Of a stretch of DNA of 64,000 nucleotides, positions 8,197-17,989 are shown piece after piece. This DNA comes from Paenibacillus glycanilyticus. GTDB lineage: Bacteria; Bacillota; Bacilli; Paenibacillales; Paenibacillaceae. Every line of letters starts with the position of its first letter. The first letter of the stretch is position 1. A program made the translations under genes and the position numbers. The notes under the pieces were generated by a model. The model had not been told where the DNA came from and ran no database searches. It saw nothing but the letters and a program-made list of their open reading frames with translations. The DNA lies in NCBI RefSeq assembly GCF_023715145.1, contig NZ_JAMBNP010000015.1:51975-115974 (forward strand), read 5' to 3'.

Positions 8197-9948
8197 ATGT
8201 TGTTGATCAGACGGTTGTCCTTTTTCACAAAGATGTTGCTGCTAGCCTTTATTAACATTATTTTGATTGGCACGATTCTAATCTCTTCCAGTTATATGAC
8301 TCAAAAAACCATCCTGATAGAACAGCTGCGCGGTCAGATCATTGCGATTACGCAGGAGTGGGCAAAAGAAATCGATCCGGCTGTCGTTGCGCAGGCAATA
8401 GAGCAAAAGAGCTACCAAGGATCGGCACAGGCGAAGCTGCAGGTGCAATTAGATGAAATTCACAGATATAACCCAAATATCGCTCAAGCGTACCTGTTTG
8501 GCACGGAGCTTGAGGATGGGAATAAAACCTCGCTTGTCGCCATGCCTACGAGTCTCGTAGAAGCATTCTCGCCCGAGAACATAAATATCGGCGATATGTA
8601 CGAGCAGCCGGCGGCGATGGCAAATGCGGTTGCCAAAATGCTGAAGACCGGAAAGCCGACATTTACAAGCTTCTATTCCGACAGCTTTGGCACCTGGACG
8701 TCGGTTCTTTATCCGGTTGTTAATGAGCAAGGCGAGACGCTTGCCTTCTTCGCTGCCGACGTGGATGCCAGCGCTGTTCCGGAGGGGCTTCATAAGCTTC
8801 TCGTGAACGGCATTACCATTATGGTTATTTTTATGCTGATCATCTTCCTCATCCAATTCTTTGTATCCCGCCGCACGATGAGACCTATTAAGGACCTGGT
8901 GCGCGGTATTGAAGTAGTCAGCACCGGCAACCTGAATGTAGAACTGAAGACAGGTCCGGATGACCTTGGAACGGTGAACAAGAAATTCAATCAGATGGTC
9001 AGCCAGATTAACGATATGATGCTGCAAGTTCAGCATACCTCGCATGCCGTTACGAACTCCGCCAAGAACCTGCATGAAGTGTCGGAGCTGAACAGCAAGA
9101 ATACGAACCAGATCACGGCAAGCGTGCAGGAAATCTCGGGGGGCATCGTGGAGCAGAAGCAGGCAACCATGGATACGGCGAGAGCCATGTCCGAGCTTGC
9201 CGTCGTTATTCAGACCATCGCGGAAAACTCTTCGAGGGTTGCGCATGAGGCCTACGACATGGAGCAAAAATCCATTGAAGGCAATGCGGCCGTTAAGCAG
9301 GTCATGACGCAAATGGAGCAGATTCAGAGCGTTGTGAGCAAATCGACAAGCGCGATTAAACTGCTGGACAGCCGTTCGCAGGAAATCGAGAATATCGTCT
9401 CGATCATTATGAACATCTCCGGTCAGACCAACTTGCTGGCATTAAATGCGGCGATCGAAGCTGCGCGGGTAGGCGAGCATGGCAAAGGCTTTGCCGTCGT
9501 GGCCGGCGAGGTCAGGAAGCTGGCGGAGCAGTCCGACCAATCCGCTAATCAAATCTCCGAGCTCGTGAAGGAAATTCAGGACGTGATCGGGATTGCTGTG
9601 CAGGCACTGGAGCAGGGCACTTACGAGGTTATTGACGGCTTGAAGATTACGAACACAACGGAGCAGCTGTTGAACGAAATTTTGCAGGCTACCCAAAACG
9701 TAACGATGCAAATTCAAGAGGTGTCGAGCTCCACGGAGGAGCTGTCGGCAGGTACCGAGGAGCTTACGGCAACGTCCGAAAGCCTGTCGGCGGCGGTAAG
9801 CGTTACGGCTGTAAACAGCGCCAAAATATCCGATTCTGTCGAAGAGCAGAAGGAAAGCATGTCCGCAATCGTGGGATCTTCAACGGAGCTTACGGCTCTG
9901 TCGGAGAAACTTCAGCAGCTGCTTAACCAATTCCAGGTTAAAGGTTAA
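8197..9948 (+). CDS. Methyl-accepting chemotaxis protein
   Basis: The 583-aa receptor has an N-terminal membrane helix (about residues 12-32), an extracellular sensing region of about 165 residues, a second helix (about 203-223) and a HAMP linker (MRPIKDLVRGIE onward). A long cytoplasmic coiled coil follows, with the invariant signalling tip (QTNLLALNAAIEAARVGEHG, then GFAVVAGEVRKLAEQS). It would relay an extracellular signal to CheA/CheW. The sensing domain resembles a single-CACHE type, but the ligand cannot be read. It is monocistronic with its own terminator. Confidence 0.95.
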   Translation: MLLIRRLSFFTKMLLLAFINIILIGTILISSSYMTQKTILIEQLRGQIIAITQEWAKEIDPAVVAQAIEQKSYQGSAQAKLQVQLDEIHRYNPNIAQAYLFGTELEDGNKTSLVAMPTSLVEAFSPENINIGDMYEQPAAMANAVAKMLKTGKPTFTSFYSDSFGTWTSVLYPVVNEQGETLAFFAADVDASAVPEGLHKLLVNGITIMVIFMLIIFLIQFFVSRRTMRPIKDLVRGIEVVSTGNLNVELKTGPDDLGTVNKKFNQMVSQINDMMLQVQHTSHAVTNSAKNLHEVSELNSKNTNQITASVQEISGGIVEQKQATMDTARAMSELAVVIQTIAENSSRVAHEAYDMEQKSIEGNAAVKQVMTQMEQIQSVVSKSTSAIKLLDSRSQEIENIVSIIMNISGQTNLLALNAAIEAARVGEHGKGFAVVAGEVRKLAEQSDQSANQISELVKEIQDVIGIAVQALEQGTYEVIDGLKITNTTEQLLNEILQATQNVTMQIQEVSSSTEELSAGTEELTATSESLSAAVSVTAVNSAKISDSVEEQKESMSAIVGSSTELTALSEKLQQLLNQFQVKG

Positions 9949-9965
9949 GGCCGACACTGTTCAAT

Positions 9966-9997
9966 CCCCGCATCGGACCCGGTGCGGGGGCATTTTA
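9966..9997 (+). terminator. Rho-independent terminator after chemoreceptor gene
   Basis: Stem CCCCGCATCGG/CGGTGCGGGG (one G-T pair) with a short loop and a CATTTT tail. Confidence 0.75.
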
Positions 9998-10019
9998 CTG
10001 CACGGAGGAGTATAGAGAT

Positions 10020-13000
10020 ATGACGGAGATTAATCCATACCACAATTTAACGGAAAATTTACCGCTATTTATCCCGCTTGATTCATCACGTCACGGCCGC
10101 ACGTATTCCTACTTAACAGTAGAAGCAGGCTTGGAGGATCGCTTAAACGCAAAGCTGCAAGCCTTGAACGGCAATGCGGAGGAAATGCTGGCAGCTGCCT
10201 ATATGGCGCTGCTGTACCGGTTGTCCGGGGAAACCGACATTATGGCGGAGTGGATGACAACGGGCGGAAAGGCCGTACCTCTTCTTCTAAGCTTCGAACA
10301 GAAGCAGACCTTCGCGAGTCTGAAAAAAACGATTAGCGAGCAAGCGGCTGCCGGGGCTGTCACGGCGCCGGAGCTTCAGTTCGATACTCGGTTCTCATGC
10401 GGTCAGCCGGTTAGCACGGTGCAAGAGCTGCTGAACTGGCAGGTGCTTCATGAGGAGGACCGCTGGATGCTGCGCGTGGACTATGACAGCTCGGTGCTTC
10501 ATGAAGGCACGATCCGCAGGTATATGTTGTACTATTATGCGCTGCTGGAGACAGCTCTCGCGGATGCGGGCAGCCTGATTGCCTCCGTCGATATTCTGAC
10601 CGAGGCTGACCGAGCGGTCTATGATCTCATGAACGATACGGCGTTTCCTTACGATACAACCAAGACGATTCATGGCATGTTCGAGCAGGCCGCGGCCGCT
10701 TATCCGGATCGGATCGCGCTCTCTTCGGTTCACGGCCGGCTTACGTACCGGGAATTAAACGAGTTAGCCAACAGTACGGCCCGGATGCTGTTAAACCGCG
10801 GGCTTCAGAAGGGCGAGTTTGTAACCATCTTTATGGAGCGGAGCCTGGAGCTTATCGTCAGCCTGCTTGGCATCCTCAAGGCGGGCGGCGTGTACGTACC
10901 GGTTGATCCCGAGCATCCGGAAGACCGCAACCGCTATATTTTATCGGACACGGCATCCGCCTATATATTGACCAAGACAGCTTATGAAGCGCAGGCAGCT
11001 CTGCTGTGCGAAGGAGTGTCTACGGTCAAGGAAATCATCGCGATGGACTCCGGAATGACGGAGGTTTATGAAGGCGTCTGTAATGTCGAGATTGGGATTA
11101 CTCCCCAGGATCTTGCCTATATCATATATACTTCAGGCTCCACGGGAAGGCCGAAGGGCGCGCTGATCGCACATGAAGGCGTCGTTAACCTGGGCGAGAC
11201 GGTCCGTACGGATTGCCAGATCGGTCCCGAGGACGTACTCACTCAATTCGCAACGTACAGCTTTGACGCTTCCGTATGGGATACGGTCGGAGCCTTGTTT
11301 TACGGTGCGCATTTGTACCTGCTGTCTCCCGATGAACGGGTATCCGTTGAGGAATTCGCAAGCGCCATTGAGAGAACGGGCACGACGATTATTACGATCC
11401 TGCCAACGGTATTCTTTAATCAGCTGTCCGCTTATCTCTCGGAAGAGGGCTATCGCAAGCTGTCGGGGGTCAAGCTTATCACGGTAGCGGGCGAAGCGTT
11501 ATACGGCGAGCAGGTTCGGGCATTCCAGCGCAAATTCCAGGATGCCATCGACATTGTTAATGTCTACGGGCCAACCGAATGCACGGTTTGCACAACAACG
11601 TTTACGGTAAAAGGCTTTATCCCGGATGACCTCACGAACGTTCCTATCGGCAAGCCGATTCACAATTACAAGGTTTACATCGTTAACGAGGAGAACCAGC
11701 TCTGCCCGGTGAACGTGCATGGCGAGGTGTATATTTCTACGGTAGGTCTCGCGAAGGGGTATTTGAACCAGCCGGAGAAAACGGCCGAAGCCTTTATCGA
11801 GAATCCGTTTGGCGAAGGGAAAATCTACAAATCCGGCGATATCGCGAAGCTGCTGCCGGATGGGACGGTCGAATACGTAGGCCGGCGCGACTCTCAAATC
11901 AAGATCCGCGGTCACCGCATTGAAATAGGGGAAATCGAAGACAGCTTTGCGAAAATTCCGGACGTGCAAGACGTTGCGGTTATATGCAAGAAGGATACGG
12001 ACGGTCAAAATATGCTGGTCGGTTATTTCACGACGAAAGACGGGGGACAGCTTCCGTCTGCGGTTATTAAGCGAATGCTGGGGACGAAGCTGCCGTCTTA
12101 TTTTGTTCCGAAATGGATTGTGCAGCTGAATGTAATCCCCACTTCGCCAACGGGCAAAATCGATCGCAAAGGCCTGCAGCGCTACAATCATATGGAGACG
12201 GCAGTTGCCGATGAAGGCTTCGTCATGCCGGCGACGGATATTGAGCGGAATGTCGCGGCAGCTTGGCAGGAGGCGCTTAGGCTGGAGCAAGTCGGGAGGT
12301 ACGATGATTTCTTCTCGATTGGCGGCGATTCGCTGGCGATTATTCATGTTCTCGTGCTCCTGAAGCCGGAATATCCGGAGCTGAAGATCAATGACTTCTT
12401 CCAATGCCGGACGGTGGAGGCTTTATCCGCCAGGATCGAGCAGCTGCAGGCAGAACAGCCTCAGGCGGAGGAGCGCTCCGCGAAGCTATCCGGGCCGGCC
12501 GTTCCGCTGAATGAAGAGCCGCCGATCCCGTTGCTCGGAGGGGCGCAGGACGAAAGCCGCGGTAAGCCTAATGCCATCTTTTTGACGGGGGCCACCGGCT
12601 ATCTAGGCGCATATCTGCTGTATGAGCTGCTTGAACAAAGCGCGGCGACGGTATATTGTCTGGTGCGGCCGGGCATTGACTCCGGATTGGTCCGGATTCA
12701 GGCTCATATGGAGTACTTCTTTGGCTCATCGGTTAAGGAGCTTGTCAAGGACCGGGTAATCGCGGTAGAGGGCGACTTGGAGCAAGAGAATTTGGGCATC
12801 GTGCCCGAGGTGAGACAGAAGCTTCTGGGGACGCTTGACGCGATTATTCACAGCGCGGCGGACGTCAGGCATTTCGGCGAGGAAGAACAGTTCGCGAAGA
12901 CGAACATTGCGGGCACGCTTGCTCTTATCGATCTTGCCAAGGCATGCGTGAAGCCAGCCAGGTTCCACCATGTTTCTACGCTGGGCATTCCGGAGGATTT

Positions 13001-13691
13001 GGCGTTAAGCGGGCAGTGGGAAGAGGTTGTGCGCGAGCAGGCGCTGCGTCCTGACCTCAAGGTGGAGAATCTGTATACGAACAGCAAGATGGAAGCGGAG
13101 AAAGCGCTGATGTCCGCGGCAGGCGAAGGGCTGCAAGTCAACATTTACCGGGCAGGCAACTTGTCCAGTCATTCAGGAAGCGGTTTGTTCCAGCGGAATA
13201 TCGACAGCAACTCATTTTACCGCATGCTGAAGGCGATGCTGCTGCTCGGCAAGGCGCCAAAGGTGCAGTGGGAGGTTGATTTCACTCCCATTGATTACGC
13301 GGGCAAAGCAATTGCTTCGCTTGCGCTGCAGCCGGATCGCGCGGGACGCCTGTATCATATTTGCAATCCGCAGACTCTTACTTATGCCAAATGGATTGAT
13401 CTGATCCGCAGCTATGGCTACCAGGTGGACTTGCTGGAGCCGGAAGCTTATACGGCCTGGCTGTTTGACGCATCGATTCCCAAAAACGCGGAAGGCGTCA
13501 AGCTGGCGATCGCCCAGCTAGAAGGGGATGGCGCGAAGGATTCCGGTTACCGTTACGGATGCGAATCCACTTATGCGGCCTTGCAGGCGATTGGCGTAAC
13601 ATGCGCTGCGCCAGACCATCGCTTTATGGGGAATATGATGGATCATGCCGTTAAAATCGGTTACTTCCCGAAAGCGTTGGTGACTGTTTAA
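10020..13691 (+). CDS. NRPS-like single-module enzyme: partial C - A - PCP - thioester reductase
   Basis: The 1223-aa protein starts (residues 1-200) with what looks like only part of a condensation domain; no HHxxxDG is present. An adenylation domain follows (about 205-720) with A3 YTSGSTGRPKG (370-380), A5 NVYGPTE (514-520), A7 YKSGDI, A8 RGHRIEIGEIE and A10 PTGKIDRKGL. Next are a carrier domain with GGDS (Ser771 for phosphopantetheine) and a short-chain-dehydrogenase-type reductase domain (TGATGYLG at 856-863, Y1019-x-x-x-K1023). It should activate one amino acid, load it on the carrier and release it by NAD(P)H as an aldehyde or alcohol. By eye the specificity positions read D-A-W-T-T-A-V-V-C-K, closest to phenylalanine-type codes. 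It stands alone, between two terminators, with no phosphopantetheinyl transferase or partner module. Confidence 0.92.
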   Translation: MTEINPYHNLTENLPLFIPLDSSRHGRTYSYLTVEAGLEDRLNAKLQALNGNAEEMLAAAYMALLYRLSGETDIMAEWMTTGGKAVPLLLSFEQKQTFASLKKTISEQAAAGAVTAPELQFDTRFSCGQPVSTVQELLNWQVLHEEDRWMLRVDYDSSVLHEGTIRRYMLYYYALLETALADAGSLIASVDILTEADRAVYDLMNDTAFPYDTTKTIHGMFEQAAAAYPDRIALSSVHGRLTYRELNELANSTARMLLNRGLQKGEFVTIFMERSLELIVSLLGILKAGGVYVPVDPEHPEDRNRYILSDTASAYILTKTAYEAQAALLCEGVSTVKEIIAMDSGMTEVYEGVCNVEIGITPQDLAYIIYTSGSTGRPKGALIAHEGVVNLGETVRTDCQIGPEDVLTQFATYSFDASVWDTVGALFYGAHLYLLSPDERVSVEEFASAIERTGTTIITILPTVFFNQLSAYLSEEGYRKLSGVKLITVAGEALYGEQVRAFQRKFQDAIDIVNVYGPTECTVCTTTFTVKGFIPDDLTNVPIGKPIHNYKVYIVNEENQLCPVNVHGEVYISTVGLAKGYLNQPEKTAEAFIENPFGEGKIYKSGDIAKLLPDGTVEYVGRRDSQIKIRGHRIEIGEIEDSFAKIPDVQDVAVICKKDTDGQNMLVGYFTTKDGGQLPSAVIKRMLGTKLPSYFVPKWIVQLNVIPTSPTGKIDRKGLQRYNHMETAVADEGFVMPATDIERNVAAAWQEALRLEQVGRYDDFFSIGGDSLAIIHVLVLLKPEYPELKINDFFQCRTVEALSARIEQLQAEQPQAEERSAKLSGPAVPLNEEPPIPLLGGAQDESRGKPNAIFLTGATGYLGAYLLYELLEQSAATVYCLVRPGIDSGLVRIQAHMEYFFGSSVKELVKDRVIAVEGDLEQENLGIVPEVRQKLLGTLDAIIHSAADVRHFGEEEQFAKTNIAGTLALIDLAKACVKPARFHHVSTLGIPEDLALSGQWEEVVREQALRPDLKVENLYTNSKMEAEKALMSAAGEGLQVNIYRAGNLSSHSGSGLFQRNIDSNSFYRMLKAMLLLGKAPKVQWEVDFTPIDYAGKAIASLALQPDRAGRLYHICNPQTLTYAKWIDLIRSYGYQVDLLEPEAYTAWLFDASIPKNAEGVKLAIAQLEGDGAKDSGYRYGCESTYAALQAIGVTCAAPDHRFMGNMMDHAVKIGYFPKALVTV

Positions 13692-13715
13692 TCGAAATAG
13701 CAGCTCGAAAAATAG

Positions 13716-13760
13716 AAGGGGCAGTCCCGTCGTTAATTCATGACGACGGGGCTGCCCCTT
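13716..13760. terminator. Terminator between convergent NRPS-like and GH114-like genes
   Basis: An 18-bp stem with one mismatch (AAGGGGCAG...CTGCCCCTT) around an 8-9-nt loop. It ends the NRPS-like gene and could also serve the convergent gene. Confidence 0.85.
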
Positions 13761-13831
13761 ATTTGTAACGGCTCAGGATGGTTGCCTCCACACCTGAGCT
13801 GCTGCTAGGAAAGAGGCGGTTGTTCCGGGAA

Positions 13832-16800
13832 TTACGACAATGTATAGCTTAGCAGTGAACCGTTTGACGCTGGAAGGCGGTTCGCGGTTGAATCATTGGC
13901 AATGAATCCGACTCGAATCGTGCTGCCTGCGCTAAGGCCAAGTGAAGACAGCGGAATCGCAAGCTCGATGACGGTATCATTGCGGACGAATTGGGCTGCG
14001 CTAATCGTGGAGGCGAGGCTCCAGGTCCAGCCGTTGTTGGTTCCGCTGTAGGCGAACAGGTTTTGATTTTCGAGCATGGTATCTACTCCGCTTGTTGCCC
14101 AGTTCGCCGGATTATAGCCGGTGGAGGTGTTATTGTCCGTGTTCAGGTAGAACTGGCTTTTGGCGTTAAGGCCGCTGCCTTGAATAAGCAGATACAGATT
14201 GGCGCCGTCGTTCTTCGCCTTCAGAGCGGTAATCGTTCCGCCGGCGCTGCTGTTTAATGCCGATACCGAGCCCCAATCATTTGCGCTGCCGTCGATCGTA
14301 ATCGTAGTTGAGGCTTGCGGAGTGGCGCTGACGGACGTTGATTTGGCAGATTCGTTGCCGCTCGTATCCACCGCGCTGATCTGGAACGAATAGGAGGTTC
14401 CGTTGGTCAGTCCCGTTGCCGTGTAGGACATTCCGGTTATTGGCGTTGCATTTACCTTTGTTGTTCCCCGGTACAGGTTATAGCCCTGAAGGTCGGATTC
14501 GGTGTTGGCCGACCAGGACAGGGTAACCTGAGTGCTGCCTGCCGCTGCCGCAAGTCCGGCGGGTACGGCGGGAGCGGTCGTATCCGGGGTAGTTCCGCCT
14601 CCTCCTGTTCCGCTGCCCAAGGTATAACTAGGCAATATGCCGCCGCTTCCCGGCAGCCGGTTCACCGTGGAGTCGTTGCTGATATAACCCGCGCGAATGG
14701 TGCTGCCGCTCGAAAGGTTAAGGATGGAGAGCGGGATCGACAGCTCAACGACGTTGTTGTTCCGCTGGAATTCGGAGGTGCTCAGCGTACGGACGGATGT
14801 CCAGGACCAGCCGGCCGCCGTATTGCGGTAGACGAGATTGTTCTCGATCATGTATTCGGCGCCGCTCTCCGCTCCGGATGCCGTCCAGCCTGCCGCATTA
14901 TAGCCGGTCAACCGGTTGTTGTCCGTATCGAGGAACAGCTGGCCTTTCACGTTCAGGTTATTGCCTTGGACGAGCAGATAGAGCTGGGTTGTTGTATTCG
15001 CTGCCTTTAAGGACTGAACATCGGATGTGCCCGTAGCAAGCGAGTTGATGCCGCTCCAGTCGGAGGCCGATCCGTCGATAGTAATGACCGTTCCGGATGT
15101 GCTTGTTGGAGTAACGGATACGGAAGAGCTTAACGGCGACTCCAGACCCGCGCTGTTCACGGCGGAAACTTGGAAGCTGTAAGACGTTCCGTTCGTTAAT
15201 CCGGTATTGGTGTAAGAAGTGGCGTTAATTAAGGAGCCGTTCACTTTCGCGCCGTTCCTGTAAATGTTATAACCCGACAGATTAGGTCCCGCGTTAGCTG
15301 TCCAGCTCAGAACAGCCTGCCCGTTACCGGCCGCGGCCGTTAGTCCGGTTGGAGCAGACGGTGCAGCCGGGGCTGCAGGAGTAACGGATACCGCCGTGCT
15401 TAAAGGCGATTGAACGCCGTTTGTATTGACGGCAGCAACCTGGAAGCTGTAGCTGGTGCCGTTCGTCAGTCCCGTTGCCGTATAGGAAGGGCTGGCGACC
15501 AGCGAACTGTTAATCTTTGTTCCGCCCCGGTAAACGTTATAGCCCGCGAGATTGGATTCCGAGTTTGGACTCCAGCTCAGAGCGGCCTGCCCGTTGCCCG
15601 GCGATGCGGATAGACCTGTCGGAGTGCCGGGTACGGCGGGAGATCCCGGTACGGTGAATTTGACCGATGATCCGCCGAAGTTGGCCGTCCGGAACCACAT
15701 CCATATTTCTTGGCCGGCCATCGCGCCGCTGAAGAGATAATCCGCGTCAAACATCAGCTCGACCGAATTGCCGGACTGCTTCGCAAGCACCGGCCAGCCG
15801 TTGTTGCCGACGGTAGTTGTGGGAAACTTGAACACATCCGCTTGCCCGCTCACGTGGGGAGCGAGATAGACCTTGTTCATGTTCTCGAAATAGATCCGCG
15901 AGTCGGGTGTGATTGGCCAAGCTACACCCTGCCAGCCCGCTGTCCCCTTCTTGTCATAATCGAAGTAGAGCATCTCGCCTTGCATATTTAACGCCGATAA
16001 CGAGTCAATCTTCATCGCGAACTTGTCTCCGGCAAACTTGGCGTATACCTTCGTAATGCCTTTGGCATTGCCGCCGGCCGGGTCGCTGTAGACCGGCGTC
16101 TCGTTCGTCCAGTCGTTAAACTGGCCGTCAATGTTGAAGCCGCCGTGCAGATCGGTCGGATGCGTGCCTGCCAGGGAGGAGGAGGGATGGCCGCTCGCAT
16201 CCAGCCAGTTTCTCGCATCATGGTACATGTTGGCGAAATGGGTGGCGCCGCTGACATCGTAACCCATATAGCCGCTGTTACTGACAATCTCGTTCATCCA
16301 TTTGTTCGTGCCGGTGGAGGGAATGGTGAAGTCGCAAATGATGATGTTGAAGCCGTCTGGCTGATTCGCCTGGGCGTTCATGTAGTCTTTCCAGAAGCCT
16401 CCGAAGTTGTCGCGGCTGCGGTAGGTAGGGGAGGCGGAATTCGTGTTCCAGTTATCCGCGAAAGCCGGGTTCTCGTCATAGAACTTGGAGCCTGACGTGA
16501 TGTAGGGGTTGAAATACCAGGATTCCGTCAGGAAAATATTAATCGCATGCCGGTAGCGCTCGGCGAATTGGGAGGTTCCTTCATCCGGGTTGAAATACCA
16601 GTAGCCCCGGTTAGCGGCTACGATTTTGGTAGGATCCACCGCTTTGACGGCCTCAACCAGCTCGACCATTCCTTTGGCCGTAAAGCCAAAATTGCCGCGT
16701 GGTCCCCATGAGGTGGTAGGGCCGGCGCCGCCAATGGGATCCGGCGTATCAACCGTGTCGAGGAATACGCCGTCGTACCCGGCATCATGCTCCAGCTTGT

Positions 16801-17647
16801 CGGTCATGAAGGTAATGAGCTTTTTCCACGTGGGATCCCCGCCGTTAATATAACCTCCGCCATAAGTTTTGTTCTTGTCCGGGATGCCGTCTCCGGATTT
16901 CCAATACCCTCCGTACATATAGCGGGTATCGTTCACCCAGGTCCCTTGCTGATCCAAATACCAGGGCATCAGGCCATTATTTCCCCAGCTGAGCAGATTG
17001 CCGGTAGAGGAATAGTCGCTTGCGATGGAGATGCCGTTATAGCTGCTGTAGCCGGAATTATAAGTGCCGTCGGGCGCGGCGCCTCCCTCAACGTTTATGT
17101 AAGTGCCCGAGCTGTTGTAGTTCCAAGGGTTGGGGCCATGCAGCGGGCCGCTTGGACCGCTGTAGTCGGCCGGAAGCAGGCCGACGTCCTTGCCGTTCTG
17201 AATGGTCATGTCGCCGGTAAAGCCGGTAAATACGCTGGAGGTGGCTAGCTCCCCGACCGACATATAGGCAAGCACGATAACATCGTCGGCGGTGCCGAGG
17301 ATTCCGTCTGCGCCTCGTTTCACTTCGTTGACTTGATTGGGGGTAAAGGTCTCGAAATAGAATTGATTTTTTGCCACGTTAATGATGCGGATCGTTGGCT
17401 CCAGGATAACAAGATCGTACGTCTTCAGGGAGTCAAGCTGAGTCTGGGTGGCGGTGTTGGTGCCGTACCAGATCATTACCCGGCTGTATTGGCTAAGTCC
17501 GGGCACTTTGCCGTAGAGCGGATCCTTGCCAATGGCAGCATGGGCCGATGGGGTCAAGCCGGGGGCTTTGAATGTCGGAAACAGCAGAAGCAGAACAAGG
17601 GATGCGGTGAGCATTCGGCGAGCCAAACGATAAATGGCTGTAGGCAA
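13832..17647 (-). CDS. Secreted GH114-like (endo-alpha-1,4-polygalactosaminidase-like) protein with Fn3 and IDGxxxDW modules
   Basis: I place the start at a TTG (17647) because AGAGGAG lies 8 nt before it; an in-frame GTG at 17656 touches the ribosome site. The 1271-aa product has a signal peptide ending near AHA (residue ~37). A TIM barrel of the TM1410/GH114 type follows (about 45-490; VMIWYG, DDVIVLAYMSVGE, YDGVFLDTVD). GH114 enzymes cleave alpha-1,4-galactosaminoglycan such as Pel, but the substrate here is not proven. After the barrel come a beta-rich module (about 500-670), two Fn3 domains (about 672-850), an IDGxxxDW module (about 855-1015), a third Fn3 (about 1025-1112) and a final IDGxxxDW module. 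It is divergent from the SLH protein and shares that module with it. No cell-wall anchor is seen, so it is probably released. Confidence 0.82.
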   Translation of the reverse strand: MPTAIYRLARRMLTASLVLLLLFPTFKAPGLTPSAHAAIGKDPLYGKVPGLSQYSRVMIWYGTNTATQTQLDSLKTYDLVILEPTIRIINVAKNQFYFETFTPNQVNEVKRGADGILGTADDVIVLAYMSVGELATSSVFTGFTGDMTIQNGKDVGLLPADYSGPSGPLHGPNPWNYNSSGTYINVEGGAAPDGTYNSGYSSYNGISIASDYSSTGNLLSWGNNGLMPWYLDQQGTWVNDTRYMYGGYWKSGDGIPDKNKTYGGGYINGGDPTWKKLITFMTDKLEHDAGYDGVFLDTVDTPDPIGGAGPTTSWGPRGNFGFTAKGMVELVEAVKAVDPTKIVAANRGYWYFNPDEGTSQFAERYRHAINIFLTESWYFNPYITSGSKFYDENPAFADNWNTNSASPTYRSRDNFGGFWKDYMNAQANQPDGFNIIICDFTIPSTGTNKWMNEIVSNSGYMGYDVSGATHFANMYHDARNWLDASGHPSSSLAGTHPTDLHGGFNIDGQFNDWTNETPVYSDPAGGNAKGITKVYAKFAGDKFAMKIDSLSALNMQGEMLYFDYDKKGTAGWQGVAWPITPDSRIYFENMNKVYLAPHVSGQADVFKFPTTTVGNNGWPVLAKQSGNSVELMFDADYLFSGAMAGQEIWMWFRTANFGGSSVKFTVPGSPAVPGTPTGLSASPGNGQAALSWSPNSESNLAGYNVYRGGTKINSSLVASPSYTATGLTNGTSYSFQVAAVNTNGVQSPLSTAVSVTPAAPAAPSAPTGLTAAAGNGQAVLSWTANAGPNLSGYNIYRNGAKVNGSLINATSYTNTGLTNGTSYSFQVSAVNSAGLESPLSSSVSVTPTSTSGTVITIDGSASDWSGINSLATGTSDVQSLKAANTTTQLYLLVQGNNLNVKGQLFLDTDNNRLTGYNAAGWTASGAESGAEYMIENNLVYRNTAAGWSWTSVRTLSTSEFQRNNNVVELSIPLSILNLSSGSTIRAGYISNDSTVNRLPGSGGILPSYTLGSGTGGGGTTPDTTAPAVPAGLAAAAGSTQVTLSWSANTESDLQGYNLYRGTTKVNATPITGMSYTATGLTNGTSYSFQISAVDTSGNESAKSTSVSATPQASTTITIDGSANDWGSVSALNSSAGGTITALKAKNDGANLYLLIQGSGLNAKSQFYLNTDNNTSTGYNPANWATSGVDTMLENQNLFAYSGTNNGWTWSLASTISAAQFVRNDTVIELAIPLSSLGLSAGSTIRVGFIANDSTANRLPASNGSLLSYTLS

Positions 17648-17736
17648 AATTGTCACTCCTCTTTTTCTTGAAATAGAAAACCTGCTTCAATACATTTGAA
17701 AATTCCGAAAATTCACCCCCTAAATCTATTGAAATA

Positions 17737-17747
17737 TTTGGCGCAAA
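17737..17747. promoter_or_regulatory. Putative operator TTTGGCGCAAA
   Basis: Inverted arms TTTG/CAAA flank GCG. It lies in the 5' untranslated region of the GH114-like gene, about 45 bp downstream of the predicted start of transcription. The same 11 bp recur exactly three times before the dehydrogenase gene at 22993. Confidence 0.55.
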
Positions 17748-17782
17748 AATAACGAAAAAACGTAACGAAATCAATAAATTCT

Positions 17783-17793
17783 CATGCGCCAAC
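17783..17793. promoter_or_regulatory. Weak operator-like site (reverse orientation)
   Basis: CATGCGCCAAC matches the reverse complement TTTGCGCCAAA of the motif at 8 of 11 positions, and sits at the predicted +1 of the GH114-like gene. It may be a low-affinity second site or chance. Confidence 0.25.
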
Positions 17794-17799
17794 GACGCC

Positions 17800-17828
17800 A
17801 TTATAATCCAGCAATCGAGCGATTACAA
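17800..17828 (-). promoter_or_regulatory. Promoter of the GH114-like gene
   Basis: On the minus strand TTGTAA (17828-17823), a 17-bp spacer and TATAAT (17805-17800) form a good SigA-type promoter facing the GH114-like gene. Confidence 0.6.
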
Positions 17829-17923
17829 TGATTAAATTCCTACGTATTCAGAGGACAAGCTGTCCATAACCGTGATTAACGACTCTAAAGAGAAAGGAGA
17901 TTAGATATCAACTCCCTAAATTA

Positions 17924-17934
17924 TTTGCGGCAAA
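17924..17934. promoter_or_regulatory. Putative operator TTTGCGGCAAA
   Basis: The reverse complement is TTTGCCGCAAA, matching the class of site found at the LacI-family gene promoter. It lies 26 bp upstream of the -35 of the SLH-protein promoter, in the middle of the divergent region, and about 187 bp from the site at 17737, a spacing that would allow looping. Confidence 0.5.
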
Positions 17935-17960
17935 CCATATAAATATTTTCCTAAAAATGA

Positions 17961-17989
17961 TTGAAATTTGTGTAAATATTTACTAGAAT
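17961..17989 (+). promoter_or_regulatory. Promoter of the SLH-anchored protein gene
   Basis: TTGAAA (17961-17966), a 17-bp spacer and TAGAAT (17984-17989) form a strong SigA-type promoter. Transcription should begin near 17996, giving a leader of about 105 nt before the ATG at 18103. Confidence 0.7.

Noticed and set aside
8185..8198. Possible cre site before the chemoreceptor gene
   Set aside because: TAGGAGCGTTTACA has three mismatches in the left half and overlaps the ribosome site.
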